Positions 8,935-17,852 of a stretch of DNA of 64,000 bases are shown one piece after another (positions within the stretch are counted from its first letter, which is position 1; each line of letters begins with the position of its first letter). The notes beneath the pieces were generated by a model, which made no database searches, was not told the origin of the DNA, and worked only from the letters and a program-made list of their open reading frames with translations. A program made the translations under genes and the position numbers. The stretch comes from Tunturibacter gelidoferens (GTDB taxonomy: Bacteria > Acidobacteriota > Terriglobia > Terriglobales > Acidobacteriaceae), in the NCBI RefSeq assembly GCF_040358255.1, contig NZ_CP132938.1, positions 434,001 to 498,000 on the forward strand, read 5' to 3'.

Positions 8935-9612
8935 GTGATCGAACTGGCAGCATCCATCCTCGCCGCAGACTTCGCCCACCTCGCCGACGAAGTCGCCCTC
9001 GTGGAGCTCGGCGGAGCCACCCTCCTCCACGTCGACATCATGGACGGCCACTTCGTCCCCAACATCACCTTCGGCCCACCCGTCGTCAAGGCGCTGCGCC
9101 CCATCACCAGTCTTCCCCTTGACTGCCACATGATGGTCGATAATCCCGACAACTTCATCCACGACTTCGCCGAGGCAGGCGCAGACATGATGAGCGTTCA
9201 CCAGGAGGTCTGCCGCCACCTCCATCGCACCCTCCAGCAGATCATCCTCCACGGCATGCTCCCGGCCGTCGTCCTCAACCCCGCAACTCCGGTCGATACG
9301 CTGATAGAAGTCCTTCCGATGCTGCACCATGTGCTGGTCATGAGCGTCAATCCAGGCTTCGGCGGCCAGAAGTTCCTGCCCCTGGCGCTCGACAAGATCG
9401 CCCACCTCGCCGAACTGCGCGAGGAGATGGGCCTCAACTTTCGCATCGAAGTTGACGGCGGGGTCGCTCACGATACCGTCGCTCAGGTCGTCGAAGCAGG
9501 AGCCGACATGCTCGTCGCCGGCTCAGCCATCTTCAGCCCCGGCAAAACCGAGCAGAACGCCGTCGAATTTCTCAAAATCGCCCGGGCAGCCGGCTCTGTA
9601 CAAGTGGCATAA
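8935..9612 (+). CDS. rpe: Ribulose-phosphate 3-epimerase
   Basis: 225 residues when started at GTG 8935, which has AGGAG 8 nt upstream and gives the family's usual opening (V/M)IELAASILAADF. Longer in-frame starts at 8896 and 8746 add unalignable residues. Signature segments: LHVDIMDGHFVPNITFGP, CHMMVDNPD, MSVNPGFGGQKF, and EVDGGV. The TIM barrel enzyme interconverts ribulose 5-phosphate and xylulose 5-phosphate using a metal held by His and Asp residues in these motifs. It supplies transketolase; tkt, zwf and pgl lie together at 51-56 kb. Confidence 0.95.
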   Translation: MIELAASILAADFAHLADEVALVELGGATLLHVDIMDGHFVPNITFGPPVVKALRPITSLPLDCHMMVDNPDNFIHDFAEAGADMMSVHQEVCRHLHRTLQQIILHGMLPAVVLNPATPVDTLIEVLPMLHHVLVMSVNPGFGGQKFLPLALDKIAHLAELREEMGLNFRIEVDGGVAHDTVAQVVEAGADMLVAGSAIFSPGKTEQNAVEFLKIARAAGSVQVA

Positions 9613-9714
9613 GCGCGGCCGAAGTCGCGCGAGTAGTAAGGTTGAGACAGGAACGATTAGAATAGAACACAGCCTGAGCGCCCAGTCGCGCGAGGCGGAT
9701 GGGGTCTATAGCGG

Positions 9715-11436
9715 ATGAACAAACGTTCTTTCTTTCCAACTCTCAGGGCCGGCACGCTGGCCGGAGTCGCAATTGCCAGCCTGATGTTCGGCTCGATCGG
9801 AGCCATGGCACAGGTAAACGGCTCGTCCCAGACGACCACCGACGCCAACGGTCAGCAACACGAGAGCGTGACCCTCTCCGCAACACCGCCAGACAACAAA
9901 AAGGACAAAGTCGTACAGTCCAAAGACACCAAAAAAGAGCTCCGCAAAGAGAAGACGATGAAGCCGGCCGAAAAACCCGACGCCAAGCTTCCCGACAAGG
10001 TCCTCTACGATAAAGCCGTCGACGCGACCAAGCGCGGACACTTCGACGTCGCCCGTCTCGACCTGCAAACGCTGCTCAATACTTATCCTGACTCGCAATA
10101 TCAGATGAAGGCCAAGCTCGCCATCGGCGACAGCTGGTACAAGGAAGGCGGCACCGCAGCCCTCACCCAGGCCGAGCAGGAGTACAAAGACTTCATCACC
10201 TTCTTCCCCAACGCGCCCGAGGCCGCCGAGGCCCAGATGCGCGTCGGCGACATCTACTTTCGCCAGATGGACAAGCCCGACCGCGACTACGCCAAGGCCA
10301 CTCACGCCGAGGAAGAGTACCGCCTGATGCTGCAGCAGTTCCCCGAATCCACTCTGGTGCCTCAGGCCAAGCAGAGGCTGCGCGAGGTGCAGGAGGTCAT
10401 GGCCACCCGCGAAGCTAACATCGCCGCCTTCTACCAGACCCACAACAACTATCCCGCGACGATCGCCCGCTTCCAGACCGTCGTCGATACCTATCCGCAG
10501 TACAGCCACATGGACGACGTTCTTGTCGGCCTCGGCGATGCGTATGAGGCTGAAGCGCGGTTCGTTCGCACCATGAAGCTCCCCGAGGCAGGCAAGGCGA
10601 GGCTCGAAAAGATCTATGACGACGAGGCCATCGCCGCCTACAGCAAAGTGGTTCTCGAGCACTCCGCCTCACCCCACGTCGAAGATGCGCGCGATCGTCT
10701 CGATGCGATGAACGTCAAGATTCCGCAGCCCACCCCCGAGCAGATTGCTGCCAGCGTCGCGCTCGAAAACAGCCGCAGGCAGTACCGTCTGCAGGATCGA
10801 GCACGTCTCCTTGTCCTTCACCAGCCAGACGTCGTCATGGCAGCTCGTGATGGAGAGCCGACCCTCGCCGACCCAGCTCCCACGATCGCGCCCCACGTCG
10901 TGAACCAGATCAAGACCGACTTCAACGACGCGCTGAGTCCCAACGGACCTGCAGCTGCGAAGCCCGCGACGACGACGGCTGATGCAGCCACTCCCACAGC
11001 AGATGGTGCAGCTCCGACGGCTCCGGCTGCACCTGCCGCGCCGCTGGCCCTGTCGGATGTCCCTGCTGCCGACGCCGGTGCCGCGAGCGGAGCATCGTCG
11101 ACGACCAGTATCTCGGGCGCTGCGCCAACGCCGCCTGCTTCCTCTGGCAACCGCATCGGCGGAGTTGAGATTCTCAACTCAGGCGCATCCGGAACCACCG
11201 TCCCCGACAACGGCGGCCTGAAGGCAGTTGGACCGACGAACTCTACCCCTCTTCCCGCGGCTGAAAAGGCCGCGGCCGCCCCCGACGCAGTCAACGATAT
11301 CAAGCCCGGAACCCAGCCCGCCGCACAGGCAGGTAATGCCAACGGAAAGAACAAGAAGCCAGAGTTCGACAAGAGCGACGAGTCCGACAGCAAGCACAAG
11401 AAGAAGAAGGGCTTGAACAAGCTGAACCCGTTCTAG
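9715..11436 (+). CDS. BamD-like TPR outer membrane assembly protein with long low-complexity tail
   Basis: 573 residues. A signal peptide (1-32, GVAIASLMFGSIGAMAQ) lacks a lipobox cysteine. Residues about 95-345 are TPR-like and match the BamD/YfiO pattern: repeated F..A......TYPDS/FFPNAPEAAEAQM/QFPESTLVPQAKQRL units. The rest (about 390-550) is Ala/Pro/Thr-rich and ends in a lysine-rich tail KHKKKKGLNKLNPF. BamD anchors to the outer membrane by a lipid and helps BamA insert beta-barrels; here lipidation appears absent. A strong terminator follows. Confidence 0.75.
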   Translation: MNKRSFFPTLRAGTLAGVAIASLMFGSIGAMAQVNGSSQTTTDANGQQHESVTLSATPPDNKKDKVVQSKDTKKELRKEKTMKPAEKPDAKLPDKVLYDKAVDATKRGHFDVARLDLQTLLNTYPDSQYQMKAKLAIGDSWYKEGGTAALTQAEQEYKDFITFFPNAPEAAEAQMRVGDIYFRQMDKPDRDYAKATHAEEEYRLMLQQFPESTLVPQAKQRLREVQEVMATREANIAAFYQTHNNYPATIARFQTVVDTYPQYSHMDDVLVGLGDAYEAEARFVRTMKLPEAGKARLEKIYDDEAIAAYSKVVLEHSASPHVEDARDRLDAMNVKIPQPTPEQIAASVALENSRRQYRLQDRARLLVLHQPDVVMAARDGEPTLADPAPTIAPHVVNQIKTDFNDALSPNGPAAAKPATTTADAATPTADGAAPTAPAAPAAPLALSDVPAADAGAASGASSTTSISGAAPTPPASSGNRIGGVEILNSGASGTTVPDNGGLKAVGPTNSTPLPAAEKAAAAPDAVNDIKPGTQPAAQAGNANGKNKKPEFDKSDESDSKHKKKKGLNKLNPF

Positions 11437-11457
11437 CCGCTTCAAGCAATCACAGCG

Positions 11458-11493
11458 AAAAAAGGATGCAGCCACCGGGCTGCATCCTTTTTT
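11458..11493. terminator. Bidirectional intrinsic terminator
   Basis: A perfect 16-bp stem (11458-11473 with 11478-11493) and ACCG loop. The left arm starts with six A and the right arm ends with six T, so it gives a U-tract on either strand. It sits between the convergent bamD-like gene and the gene at 11513. Confidence 0.93.
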
Positions 11494-11512
11494 CCGTTTT
11501 AAAACACTCCGC

Positions 11513-12043
11513 TCAGGAGGTCTGATTGACGGCGATGCGCCGCCGCACCTGCGGCACAAACAATGCCGAAAGCAGCAACAACACCAGCACCCCCATCAGA
11601 ATCGAAAACAACGGGCTCAACGAGACTCGTGGGTGCGAGCTGACTTGTCCGTGCGCCAGAGGCACATGCGAGAGATGTCCGCCCAGCACATACGCACTTC
11701 CTCCGAACGATTCGTCACTCTCATACACCGCGTTGCCGCCCAATACCGTCGTATCGCCGCCAATCCGCGCCTGCGAATCGACCACCGCGTTACCACCGAT
11801 CACGGTCGCGCCCTTCTCCACATGTCCGGTCACGTTCAGGCTGCCGAACAGCACAATGACGCGTCCCGTCAGGTCGCCCTCCACCTGCACCGAGCAGAAG
11901 ATACACATCGCATTGTGCACCTGCTGGCCGGATGCGACATAAATGTCCTCCCCGACATAAGCTCGATTGCCCGGCGACTGTGCCAGCGCGGCCGAGGCAA
12001 ACAGAAGCGTAAGGACGAGGCTGCGGAGCGCAAAGTTCAGCAA
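11513..12043 (-). CDS. Exported beta-repeat (bactofilin-like) membrane protein 1
   Basis: 176 residues from a TTG that gives a clean signal peptide (LVLTLLFASAALAQ). The mature part has short Gly/Val repeats typical of beta-solenoids, for example GHVEKGATVIGGNAVVDSQA followed by RIGGDTTVLGGNAVYES. A conserved CIFC lies at about 47-50. A C-terminal helix (LFSILMGVLVLLLLSALFV) and the basic stop VRRR predict an anchor with the repeat domain in the periplasm. A paralogue lies directly upstream at 12147. The repeats resemble the polymer-forming bactofilin fold, but bactofilins are cytosolic; this is an exported variant of unknown role. Confidence 0.7.
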   Translation of the reverse strand: MLNFALRSLVLTLLFASAALAQSPGNRAYVGEDIYVASGQQVHNAMCIFCSVQVEGDLTGRVIVLFGSLNVTGHVEKGATVIGGNAVVDSQARIGGDTTVLGGNAVYESDESFGGSAYVLGGHLSHVPLAHGQVSSHPRVSLSPLFSILMGVLVLLLLSALFVPQVRRRIAVNQTS

Positions 12044-12146
12044 GATTCCCCCAAAAGACGACAGCGTGCAGAAAGTGGTACGCAGACGCCACGAGACAGG
12101 TTCCCTAATCTTCTTACAGTACCCCAGCTCCGGCCCAACAGCCCGA

Positions 12147-12641
12147 CTAGAATCCGCGCCCTCTCGGATAAACGGGAAACTGGTACCGGTTGCGCCGAAC
12201 GATATACACGATCAACCAGATCAGTCCCGCAAGGATCAGGAACGGAGCGAGCGGCAACAGAAGCCACACGCGTCCAGGCAGAACCGTCCGCTCCCCATGA
12301 ATCGCAGCCCCATTACCCAATTTCAGGTCTCCCGCTGCAATCGCTACATCGCCACCAACCGACGCATCCTGGCCCATCTCGAGATCGCCACCCAGCGAAG
12401 CCACGTCGCCCGAGATATTCCTCCCGGAATCCACCATCACCGATCCCAGAAAGGTAGCGATATCCCCCTTCACCTCACCGTGCACGCGCACCGTGCAAAA
12501 CGCACAGGCGATATCTCCCGCCGTCTCTCCATCTGCAATCGTAATATCGTTTCCAACACTGGCGCGATCCTCCGAAGAGCGGGCAAAGGCGGGTGTACAA
12601 GCAACTGTCAACAGAGCAACGGCGAACAGCAGTCTACGCAT
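12147..12641 (-). CDS. Exported beta-repeat (bactofilin-like) membrane protein 2
   Basis: 164 residues with the same architecture as the gene at 11513: signal peptide (LLFAVALLTVACTPAFA), a VGNDITIADGE opening equivalent to VGEDIYVASGQ, a conserved CAFC, then G-D/G-G spaced beta repeats (ISGDVASLGGDLEMGQDA; SVGGDVAIAAGDLKLG). It ends in a transmembrane helix (LLLPLAPFLILAGLIWLIVYIV) and a basic tail. The 103-nt gap to the downstream paralogue suggests co-transcription. CxFC is the only cysteine pair kept in both, pointing to a disulfide or cofactor site in the periplasm. Confidence 0.7.
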   Translation of the reverse strand: MRRLLFAVALLTVACTPAFARSSEDRASVGNDITIADGETAGDIACAFCTVRVHGEVKGDIATFLGSVMVDSGRNISGDVASLGGDLEMGQDASVGGDVAIAAGDLKLGNGAAIHGERTVLPGRVWLLLPLAPFLILAGLIWLIVYIVRRNRYQFPVYPRGRGF

Positions 12642-12762
12642 GAAAAACCTCGTGGGCTAGTGTACGGTGATCGATGCCTTCGGTGTGCCGTTTTTCCTGA
12701 AGCGCTTGCCAATCGCCCCGCATCAGCGAGGAAGGCCGCTCGATGCTACCCTTAAAGCACCG

Positions 12763-15585
12763 ATGAGCCAGGAACTTCCAAAAGCATACGATCCGTCCGT
12801 TATCGAACAACGCTGGGCCGAGTACTGGGTCAAAGAACATCTGTTTGACGTTCCGACCCCCGAAACTACGCACGACGCGCAAAAGAAGTTCACCATACTT
12901 CTACCGCCGCCCAACGTCACCGGCCGCCTTCACATGGGCCACATGCTCAACCAGGCGGAGATGGACATTCTCACCCGCTGGCACCGCATGCGCGGCGAAA
13001 CCTCCCTCTGGGTGCCCGGCACCGACCACGCAGGCATCGCCACCCAGATGATGGTCGAACGCCAACTCAAGGAAGAAGGCAAGACCCGTCAGGAACTTGG
13101 CCGCAACGCCTTCGTCGAAAAGGTCTGGGCCTGGCGCGAGCTCTACGGCGGAGCCATCCTCGATCAGATGAAGCGCCTCGGAGCCAGCGTCGACTGGTCC
13201 CGCGAATACTTCACCATGGACGACAAGCTCTCGCCCGCCGTGAAAGAAGCCTTCGTCCGCCTCTACGAGCAGGGCCTCATCTATCGCGGAGCCTACATCG
13301 TCAACTGGGACCCCGTCGCCCAGACCGCCGTCTCCGACCTCGAAGTGGAGCACGAAGAGCGCCTCGGCAAGCTCTACCACATCCGCTATCCGCTCGCGGA
13401 CGGCACTGGTTCCATTGTCATCGCAACCACGCGTCCAGAAACCATGCTCGGCGACGTAGCCGTAGCCGTGAATCCCACCGACGAGCGCTACCTCGCTCTC
13501 CAGGGCAAACTGGTCCGTCTGCCCCTGAGCGGCATCAGCGCTGCGGCAGGTAGAACAGCCCAGCCCGACCGCGAGATCCCCATCCTCGCCGACGACTGGG
13601 CCAAGCCCGAGTTCGGCACCGGCGCCGTCAAAGTCACACCAGCGCACGACGCCAACGACTTCGCCATCGGCCAGCGCCACAACCTTCCCAACCTCACCAT
13701 CCTCGACGAGACCGCGCACGTCCTCCTCCCCGGTTCGCCCTATCACGGCCTCGACCGCTACGCCGCGCGCGAACGAATCATCGCCGATCTCACCGCACAG
13801 AATCTTCTTATCGAAGTGAAGGACCACACCAACGCCATCGGCCTCTCGCAGCGCACCGGCGTCGTGATCGAGCCGCGCCTCTCGCAGCAATGGTTCATAA
13901 AGATCCAGCCCCTCGCCGACAAAGCCATCGAAGCCGTCGACAAGGGTTACATCAAGTTCACGCCCGACCAGTACCGCAAGACCTACGACGAGTGGATGCG
14001 CAACATCCACGACTGGTGCATCTCGCGCCAACTCTGGTGGGGCCATCGCATCCCCGCATGGCACTGCAAAGCCTGCGCCGCCATCACCGTCTCGCGCGAA
14101 ACCCCCACTCACTGCGCCACCTGCAACTCCACCGACATCACGCAGGAGACCGACGTTCTCGACACCTGGTTCTCCTCCGGCCTGCTTCCCTTCACCGTCT
14201 TCGGCTGGCCCAACCCCAACCCCGACACCGGCATGCCGGACCTCACGCCCGACCTCGCTGCCTTCTACCCCACACAGCTTCTCGTCACCGGCTTCGACAT
14301 CCTCTTCTTCTGGGTCGCCCGCATGGTCATGCTCGGCACCCACTTCATGCTCGACGTTCCCATGCCCGACGGCAGCAAACGCGAGTTGAAAGACGCTGTC
14401 CCCTTCCGCGAGGTCTACATCCACGGCCTCGTCCGCGACGCCAACCGCGAGAAGATGTCCAAGACCAAGGGCAACGTCATCAACCCCATCGACATCATCG
14501 AGCGCTTCGGCACCGACGCAGTCCGCTTCACCCTCGCCAGCATGGCCTCGCCCGGCACCGACATTGCCTTCAGCGAAGCCCGCACCGAAGGCTACCGCGC
14601 CTTCGCCAACAAGATCTGGAACGCAGCCCGCTTCCTCTTTATGAACGTAGACCGAGCCAAAGAGGCTGGCTACAGCATGACCATGCGCGACAGCGGCGTC
14701 GTCGCCTCCTTGCCCGACAACACCCCGCTCGAGACCCGCTGGATCTTCTCTCGTCTCAGCGTCGTCTCCGCCGAAGTCGACCGCGCACTCGCCGACTATC
14801 GCTTCGACGAAGCCGCCAACGCCATCTATCAGTTCTTCTGGGGCGAGTTCTGCGACTGGTATCTAGAGCTCGCCAAGCTGCGCCTCGTCTTTCCAGAGAA
14901 TGCCCCTACCGAAGACGCGGAACCAGACATGACCACCGCCCTCACCCTCGCCTCGCTCGTAGGCGTCTTCGAGAGTGCACTGCGTCTCCTTAGCCCCTTC
15001 ATGCCCTTCCTCACCGAAGAGATCTGGCACGCGCTCTACGAAGGCAAGCCTCCCGCGAAATCCATCGCGCTCACTCGCTACCCACAGGCCACCGACTTCC
15101 CCGCCGACCCGGTAGCCGAGAGCGCCATGAAGACCCTGCAGGAGCTCATCGTCACCGTGCGTGGCCTGCGCAAAGAACTCGGCGTCCCCGAGAAAGAAGC
15201 CACACCCATCACCATCCACGCAGGCAATCGCGTCCTCGCACTCGCCGACGCCAACGCCGACGTCCTCTCAAGAATGGCACGCGTCCAAGCCGTCGAGTTC
15301 GCCAGCGAGTCGCTCACCGGCTCAAACGCACGCTCCACCGCAGAGTTCGACGTAGCCGTAATCTACGAGCGCCAGATCGACATCCCCGCCGAACGCGAGC
15401 GCCTCACCAAAGACCTCGCCAAATACGAAAAAGGCCTGGCCTCCGCCGACAAACAACTCAACAACGAAACCTTCATGTCGAAGGCTCCCGCCCACATCGT
15501 CGACGGCCTGCGAAAACAATCCGCCGAGACAAAGATCTTGTACGACAAAACAAGGGCAGCGCTGGATTCGCTGCCCTCCGTATAA
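12763..15585 (+). CDS. valS: Valyl-tRNA synthetase
   Basis: 940 residues from ATG 12763 (MSQELPKAYDPSVIEQRW), preferred over an unalignable upstream extension. Class I motifs: PPPNVTGRLHMGHML with HMGH at 57-60, and KMSKT at 564-568. The editing domain (CP1) includes TTRPETMLGDVAVAV; WFSSGLLPFTVFGWP is synthetase-specific, and the C-terminal coiled coil runs from about 870 (ERERLTKDLAKYEKG). Charges tRNA-Val in the cytosol. A decayed copy of its last ~75 codons lies at 16235-16459. Confidence 0.97.
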   Translation: MSQELPKAYDPSVIEQRWAEYWVKEHLFDVPTPETTHDAQKKFTILLPPPNVTGRLHMGHMLNQAEMDILTRWHRMRGETSLWVPGTDHAGIATQMMVERQLKEEGKTRQELGRNAFVEKVWAWRELYGGAILDQMKRLGASVDWSREYFTMDDKLSPAVKEAFVRLYEQGLIYRGAYIVNWDPVAQTAVSDLEVEHEERLGKLYHIRYPLADGTGSIVIATTRPETMLGDVAVAVNPTDERYLALQGKLVRLPLSGISAAAGRTAQPDREIPILADDWAKPEFGTGAVKVTPAHDANDFAIGQRHNLPNLTILDETAHVLLPGSPYHGLDRYAARERIIADLTAQNLLIEVKDHTNAIGLSQRTGVVIEPRLSQQWFIKIQPLADKAIEAVDKGYIKFTPDQYRKTYDEWMRNIHDWCISRQLWWGHRIPAWHCKACAAITVSRETPTHCATCNSTDITQETDVLDTWFSSGLLPFTVFGWPNPNPDTGMPDLTPDLAAFYPTQLLVTGFDILFFWVARMVMLGTHFMLDVPMPDGSKRELKDAVPFREVYIHGLVRDANREKMSKTKGNVINPIDIIERFGTDAVRFTLASMASPGTDIAFSEARTEGYRAFANKIWNAARFLFMNVDRAKEAGYSMTMRDSGVVASLPDNTPLETRWIFSRLSVVSAEVDRALADYRFDEAANAIYQFFWGEFCDWYLELAKLRLVFPENAPTEDAEPDMTTALTLASLVGVFESALRLLSPFMPFLTEEIWHALYEGKPPAKSIALTRYPQATDFPADPVAESAMKTLQELIVTVRGLRKELGVPEKEATPITIHAGNRVLALADANADVLSRMARVQAVEFASESLTGSNARSTAEFDVAVIYERQIDIPAERERLTKDLAKYEKGLASADKQLNNETFMSKAPAHIVDGLRKQSAETKILYDKTRAALDSLPSV

Positions 15586-15646
15586 CTGAAAAATCTCAAA
15601 ACTTCTCGTCGCGACAAACCCGCGAGGCCCGCAGACTCGTGCTCAT

Positions 15647-16111
15647 TCAAGCGCGCGTCTTGGATTCTGCTTGCTGGGGCATAGCGGAGAGTCCGAGTTG
15701 CTCCATCAACGTCATCAGATTCCAATCCGACCACTGCTCCACGATCTTTCCGCCCTCTATCCGATGGATCGAGGTGCCCGAGACCGTGGCCGTGCGGTTG
15801 GTCGGAGCCAGACCAAGGAACTGTCCCTTGTGAGTCCCTCGAGTCGTCCAGTGGTGCACAACCTCATTTCGTTCAGCGATCGTATCGTCGATTGAACATC
15901 TGAAATCGGGAAATCCGATCCTGCACATCTCAATGTGCCGCTTCAGGTTGTCCGCTCCCGAGGTAAGAGCGGGAAAAACCGGGTCGTGAAGCTTGCATCC
16001 GCTTGCGACAAGTTCGCGGATCGAGTCCATCTTCCCTTGGTTCCAGCACTCCTCCATGAACCTCTCCGCGATCTGTTTGTTCTCCATGGTCTGTTTGTCA
16101 TCTGTAGCCAT
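15647..16111 (-). CDS. SnoaL-like / ester cyclase family protein
   Basis: 154 residues from ATG 16111, which has AAGGAGG 8 nt upstream. Pattern as in the gene at 1021: IAERFMEECWNQGKMDSIRE, HHWTTRGTHKGQFLGLAPT, and IHRIEGGKIVEQWSDWN. Predicted cytosolic single-domain protein of unknown substrate. It lies inverted between valS and a duplicate of the valS tail, so it probably arrived with the event that created the duplication. Confidence 0.8.
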   Translation of the reverse strand: MATDDKQTMENKQIAERFMEECWNQGKMDSIRELVASGCKLHDPVFPALTSGADNLKRHIEMCRIGFPDFRCSIDDTIAERNEVVHHWTTRGTHKGQFLGLAPTNRTATVSGTSIHRIEGGKIVEQWSDWNLMTLMEQLGLSAMPQQAESKTRA

Positions 16112-16234
16112 AGTCAAATCCTCCTTATGGAACGGGGATTATAGACCCCCTCGCGCGAAGCTTGAAAATGCCCCTCGACTAACCGACTGTTGACAACAAG
16201 ATGCAAGCGCCCGGTCACCCGAGTCCAGATGCAA

Positions 16235-16459
16235 GTCCTCTACTACGGAACATCGACGTTCTCGCCGAGCGCGCGCCACGCGAAAGATCTGGCAAGGTAC
16301 GAAAAGGAGCCTCACCGCCGCCGACAACCAACTCAACAACAAACCTTCATGTCGAAGGCCCCCGCCCACATCGTCGACGGCCTCCGCAAGCAACACGCCG
16401 AAACCACAATCCTCTACGACAAAACCAAAGCCGCCCTCGACGCCCTTCCACCCAACTAG
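16235..16459 (+). pseudogene. Duplicate 3' tail of valS
   Basis: The translated end FMSKAPAHIVDGLRKQ, then H/S-AET.ILYDKT.AALD.LP, matches the valS C-terminus nearly residue for residue, with a stop at the equivalent place. Upstream the match continues through KDLA+YEK to a VxxVxVLYY/VAVIYE segment. An extra A near 16307 and a lost G near 16341 shift and then restore the frame, so residues between them read as a basic nonsense stretch. There is no start codon or upstream synthetase, so it is a remnant. Silent and replacement differences from valS show it is not recent. Confidence 0.88.
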
Positions 16460-16502
16460 CTTGGAAGAAGGGCGGGTGCAAATCTCCCGCCCTCAACTCC
16501 AC

Positions 16503-17852
16503 CTATTTGCCAAGAAAGTAGTTGACTGTCACGGTAGTATTCACCGTCACATGCCTTCCGTTGACGAGGTATGGACTCCAACGCCACTCCTTTACCGCTG
16601 CGAGCGCACTCTCATCGTAGTCGGAGCGCAGGCCCTTCCTCACCCGCACGTCGCTCGGCACTCCCTCCTCGTCCACAATCACGTCCAGCACCACCGGCCC
16701 GTTGAGCGTGTCCTTCTTCTCCCTTGCCTGCGCCGGGTACACCGGAGGCCTTTTGTAGACAGCGTCCATCTTTTGCGCGGGTATCGTCAGCCTCGCCGAA
16801 CCCGCATCCTGGGCCACCGCCGCAGTCGCGGGTGCGGGCACCTCCATCCGCAACCCCAGCGCCGACGCGCACGTTACCAGCCCCACCATCCCGCAAGCCG
16901 CAGCCGTACCCAACCTCCGCACTCCCCGCATCTCCACACCTCCTTCGCTCAGTCGCATAACTCTCCTCTCAAAGCTGTTGGCATCGAAGATTCCGATGGC
17001 GTGTAGTGTCTTATCCGGCGCGCCCTTCACCAGCAGCGACGCTAGCCGCAGTAACGATCGTGCATATCTCTCACTCCCTGCGACAGCCTCTGCCGCCATC
17101 GCATCGCAAACCATCTCACGGCTCTCCGCAACTCGCGCCCGCGTCAACCAAAGCGCCGGATGATAAGCCACCGGCAACGACAGCACCTCATAAGTCAGGT
17201 TCTTCACAAAGTCTCGCCGACGCATATGCGCGAACTCATGCGCCATCACAACATCCAGATCCTCCTCTGCAATGCTCTCGAGAAATCCAGGCGGCACCAG
17301 CATCACATCGCTCCGAACGCCAACCGTCACCGGCCCGCCGATCACCTCCGACTCTGCTACTCGTGCCGATGCGCAACCAAAAAACCTCCCGCATCGCTCC
17401 CAACGCTGCATCGCATCCCCCGCCAGCATGACAGCCTTCGCCTGCCGCTCCATCCGCCAGGTCCTAACCATCCTCCATCCCAGCCTGGCGGCAAAGTACA
17501 GCACGCTGCACCCATAGGCCACCATCGCGGCGGCCAGCACCTCTTTTGAAAGCCACGCCATACTCAGGCCGCTCGTCACGCCCGCACCAACGGCAACCCG
17601 TACCTCTCCGCCAGTCCCGCCCGATCCTCGCAGAATCAGCCCAACTATCTCGTTGAACAAACCGCCTGGACGAAACCGGCACGCAGGCAACGCCACCTGC
17701 AGCAGCAGAGCGATCACCCACACGCGATGCTCCAACTCCGGCCCACTCCGTCGCGCCATCCGCGCCGCCAGCCGCCCAGCCACGAAGATCACCGGCACCT
17801 GCCACAACGAGTTCAACAGATACCCCAGCACCCATCCCTCAGGAGCGCTCAT
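16503..17852 (-). CDS. M56 (BlaR1-type) membrane peptidase fused to a TonB C-terminal domain
   Basis: 449 residues. The first 130 hold several membrane helices (LWQVPVIFVAGRLAA, VWVIALLLQVALPAC, EVLAAAMVAYGCSVLYFAA). The zinc protease site is HEFAH (205-209) in VVMAHEFAHMRRRDF, with ESREMVCDAMA downstream supplying further ligands. A helix near 318-333 precedes a periplasmic TonB-type domain from about 360 (KRPPVYPAQAREK ... VVLDVIVDEEGVPSDVRV ... ALAAVKEWRWSPYLVNG). M56 proteases sense a signal and cleave the BlaI repressor; here the sensor is TonB-like instead of a penicillin-binding domain. It overlaps blaI by 4 nt. Confidence 0.88.
   Translation of the reverse strand: MSAPEGWVLGYLLNSLWQVPVIFVAGRLAARMARRSGPELEHRVWVIALLLQVALPACRFRPGGLFNEIVGLILRGSGGTGGEVRVAVGAGVTSGLSMAWLSKEVLAAAMVAYGCSVLYFAARLGWRMVRTWRMERQAKAVMLAGDAMQRWERCGRFFGCASARVAESEVIGGPVTVGVRSDVMLVPPGFLESIAEEDLDVVMAHEFAHMRRRDFVKNLTYEVLSLPVAYHPALWLTRARVAESREMVCDAMAAEAVAGSERYARSLLRLASLLVKGAPDKTLHAIGIFDANSFERRVMRLSEGGVEMRGVRRLGTAAACGMVGLVTCASALGLRMEVPAPATAAVAQDAGSARLTIPAQKMDAVYKRPPVYPAQAREKKDTLNGPVVLDVIVDEEGVPSDVRVRKGLRSDYDESALAAVKEWRWSPYLVNGRHVTVNTTVTVNYFLGK

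Noticed and set aside
9706..10662. A 318-codon frame antisense to the BamD-like gene
   Set aside because: Shadow frame; low-complexity Gly/Val/Leu composition, no motif.
12901..14424. A 507-codon open frame antisense to valS
   Set aside because: A shadow frame of high-GC valS; very rich in Gly/Val/Asp/Glu with no domain.
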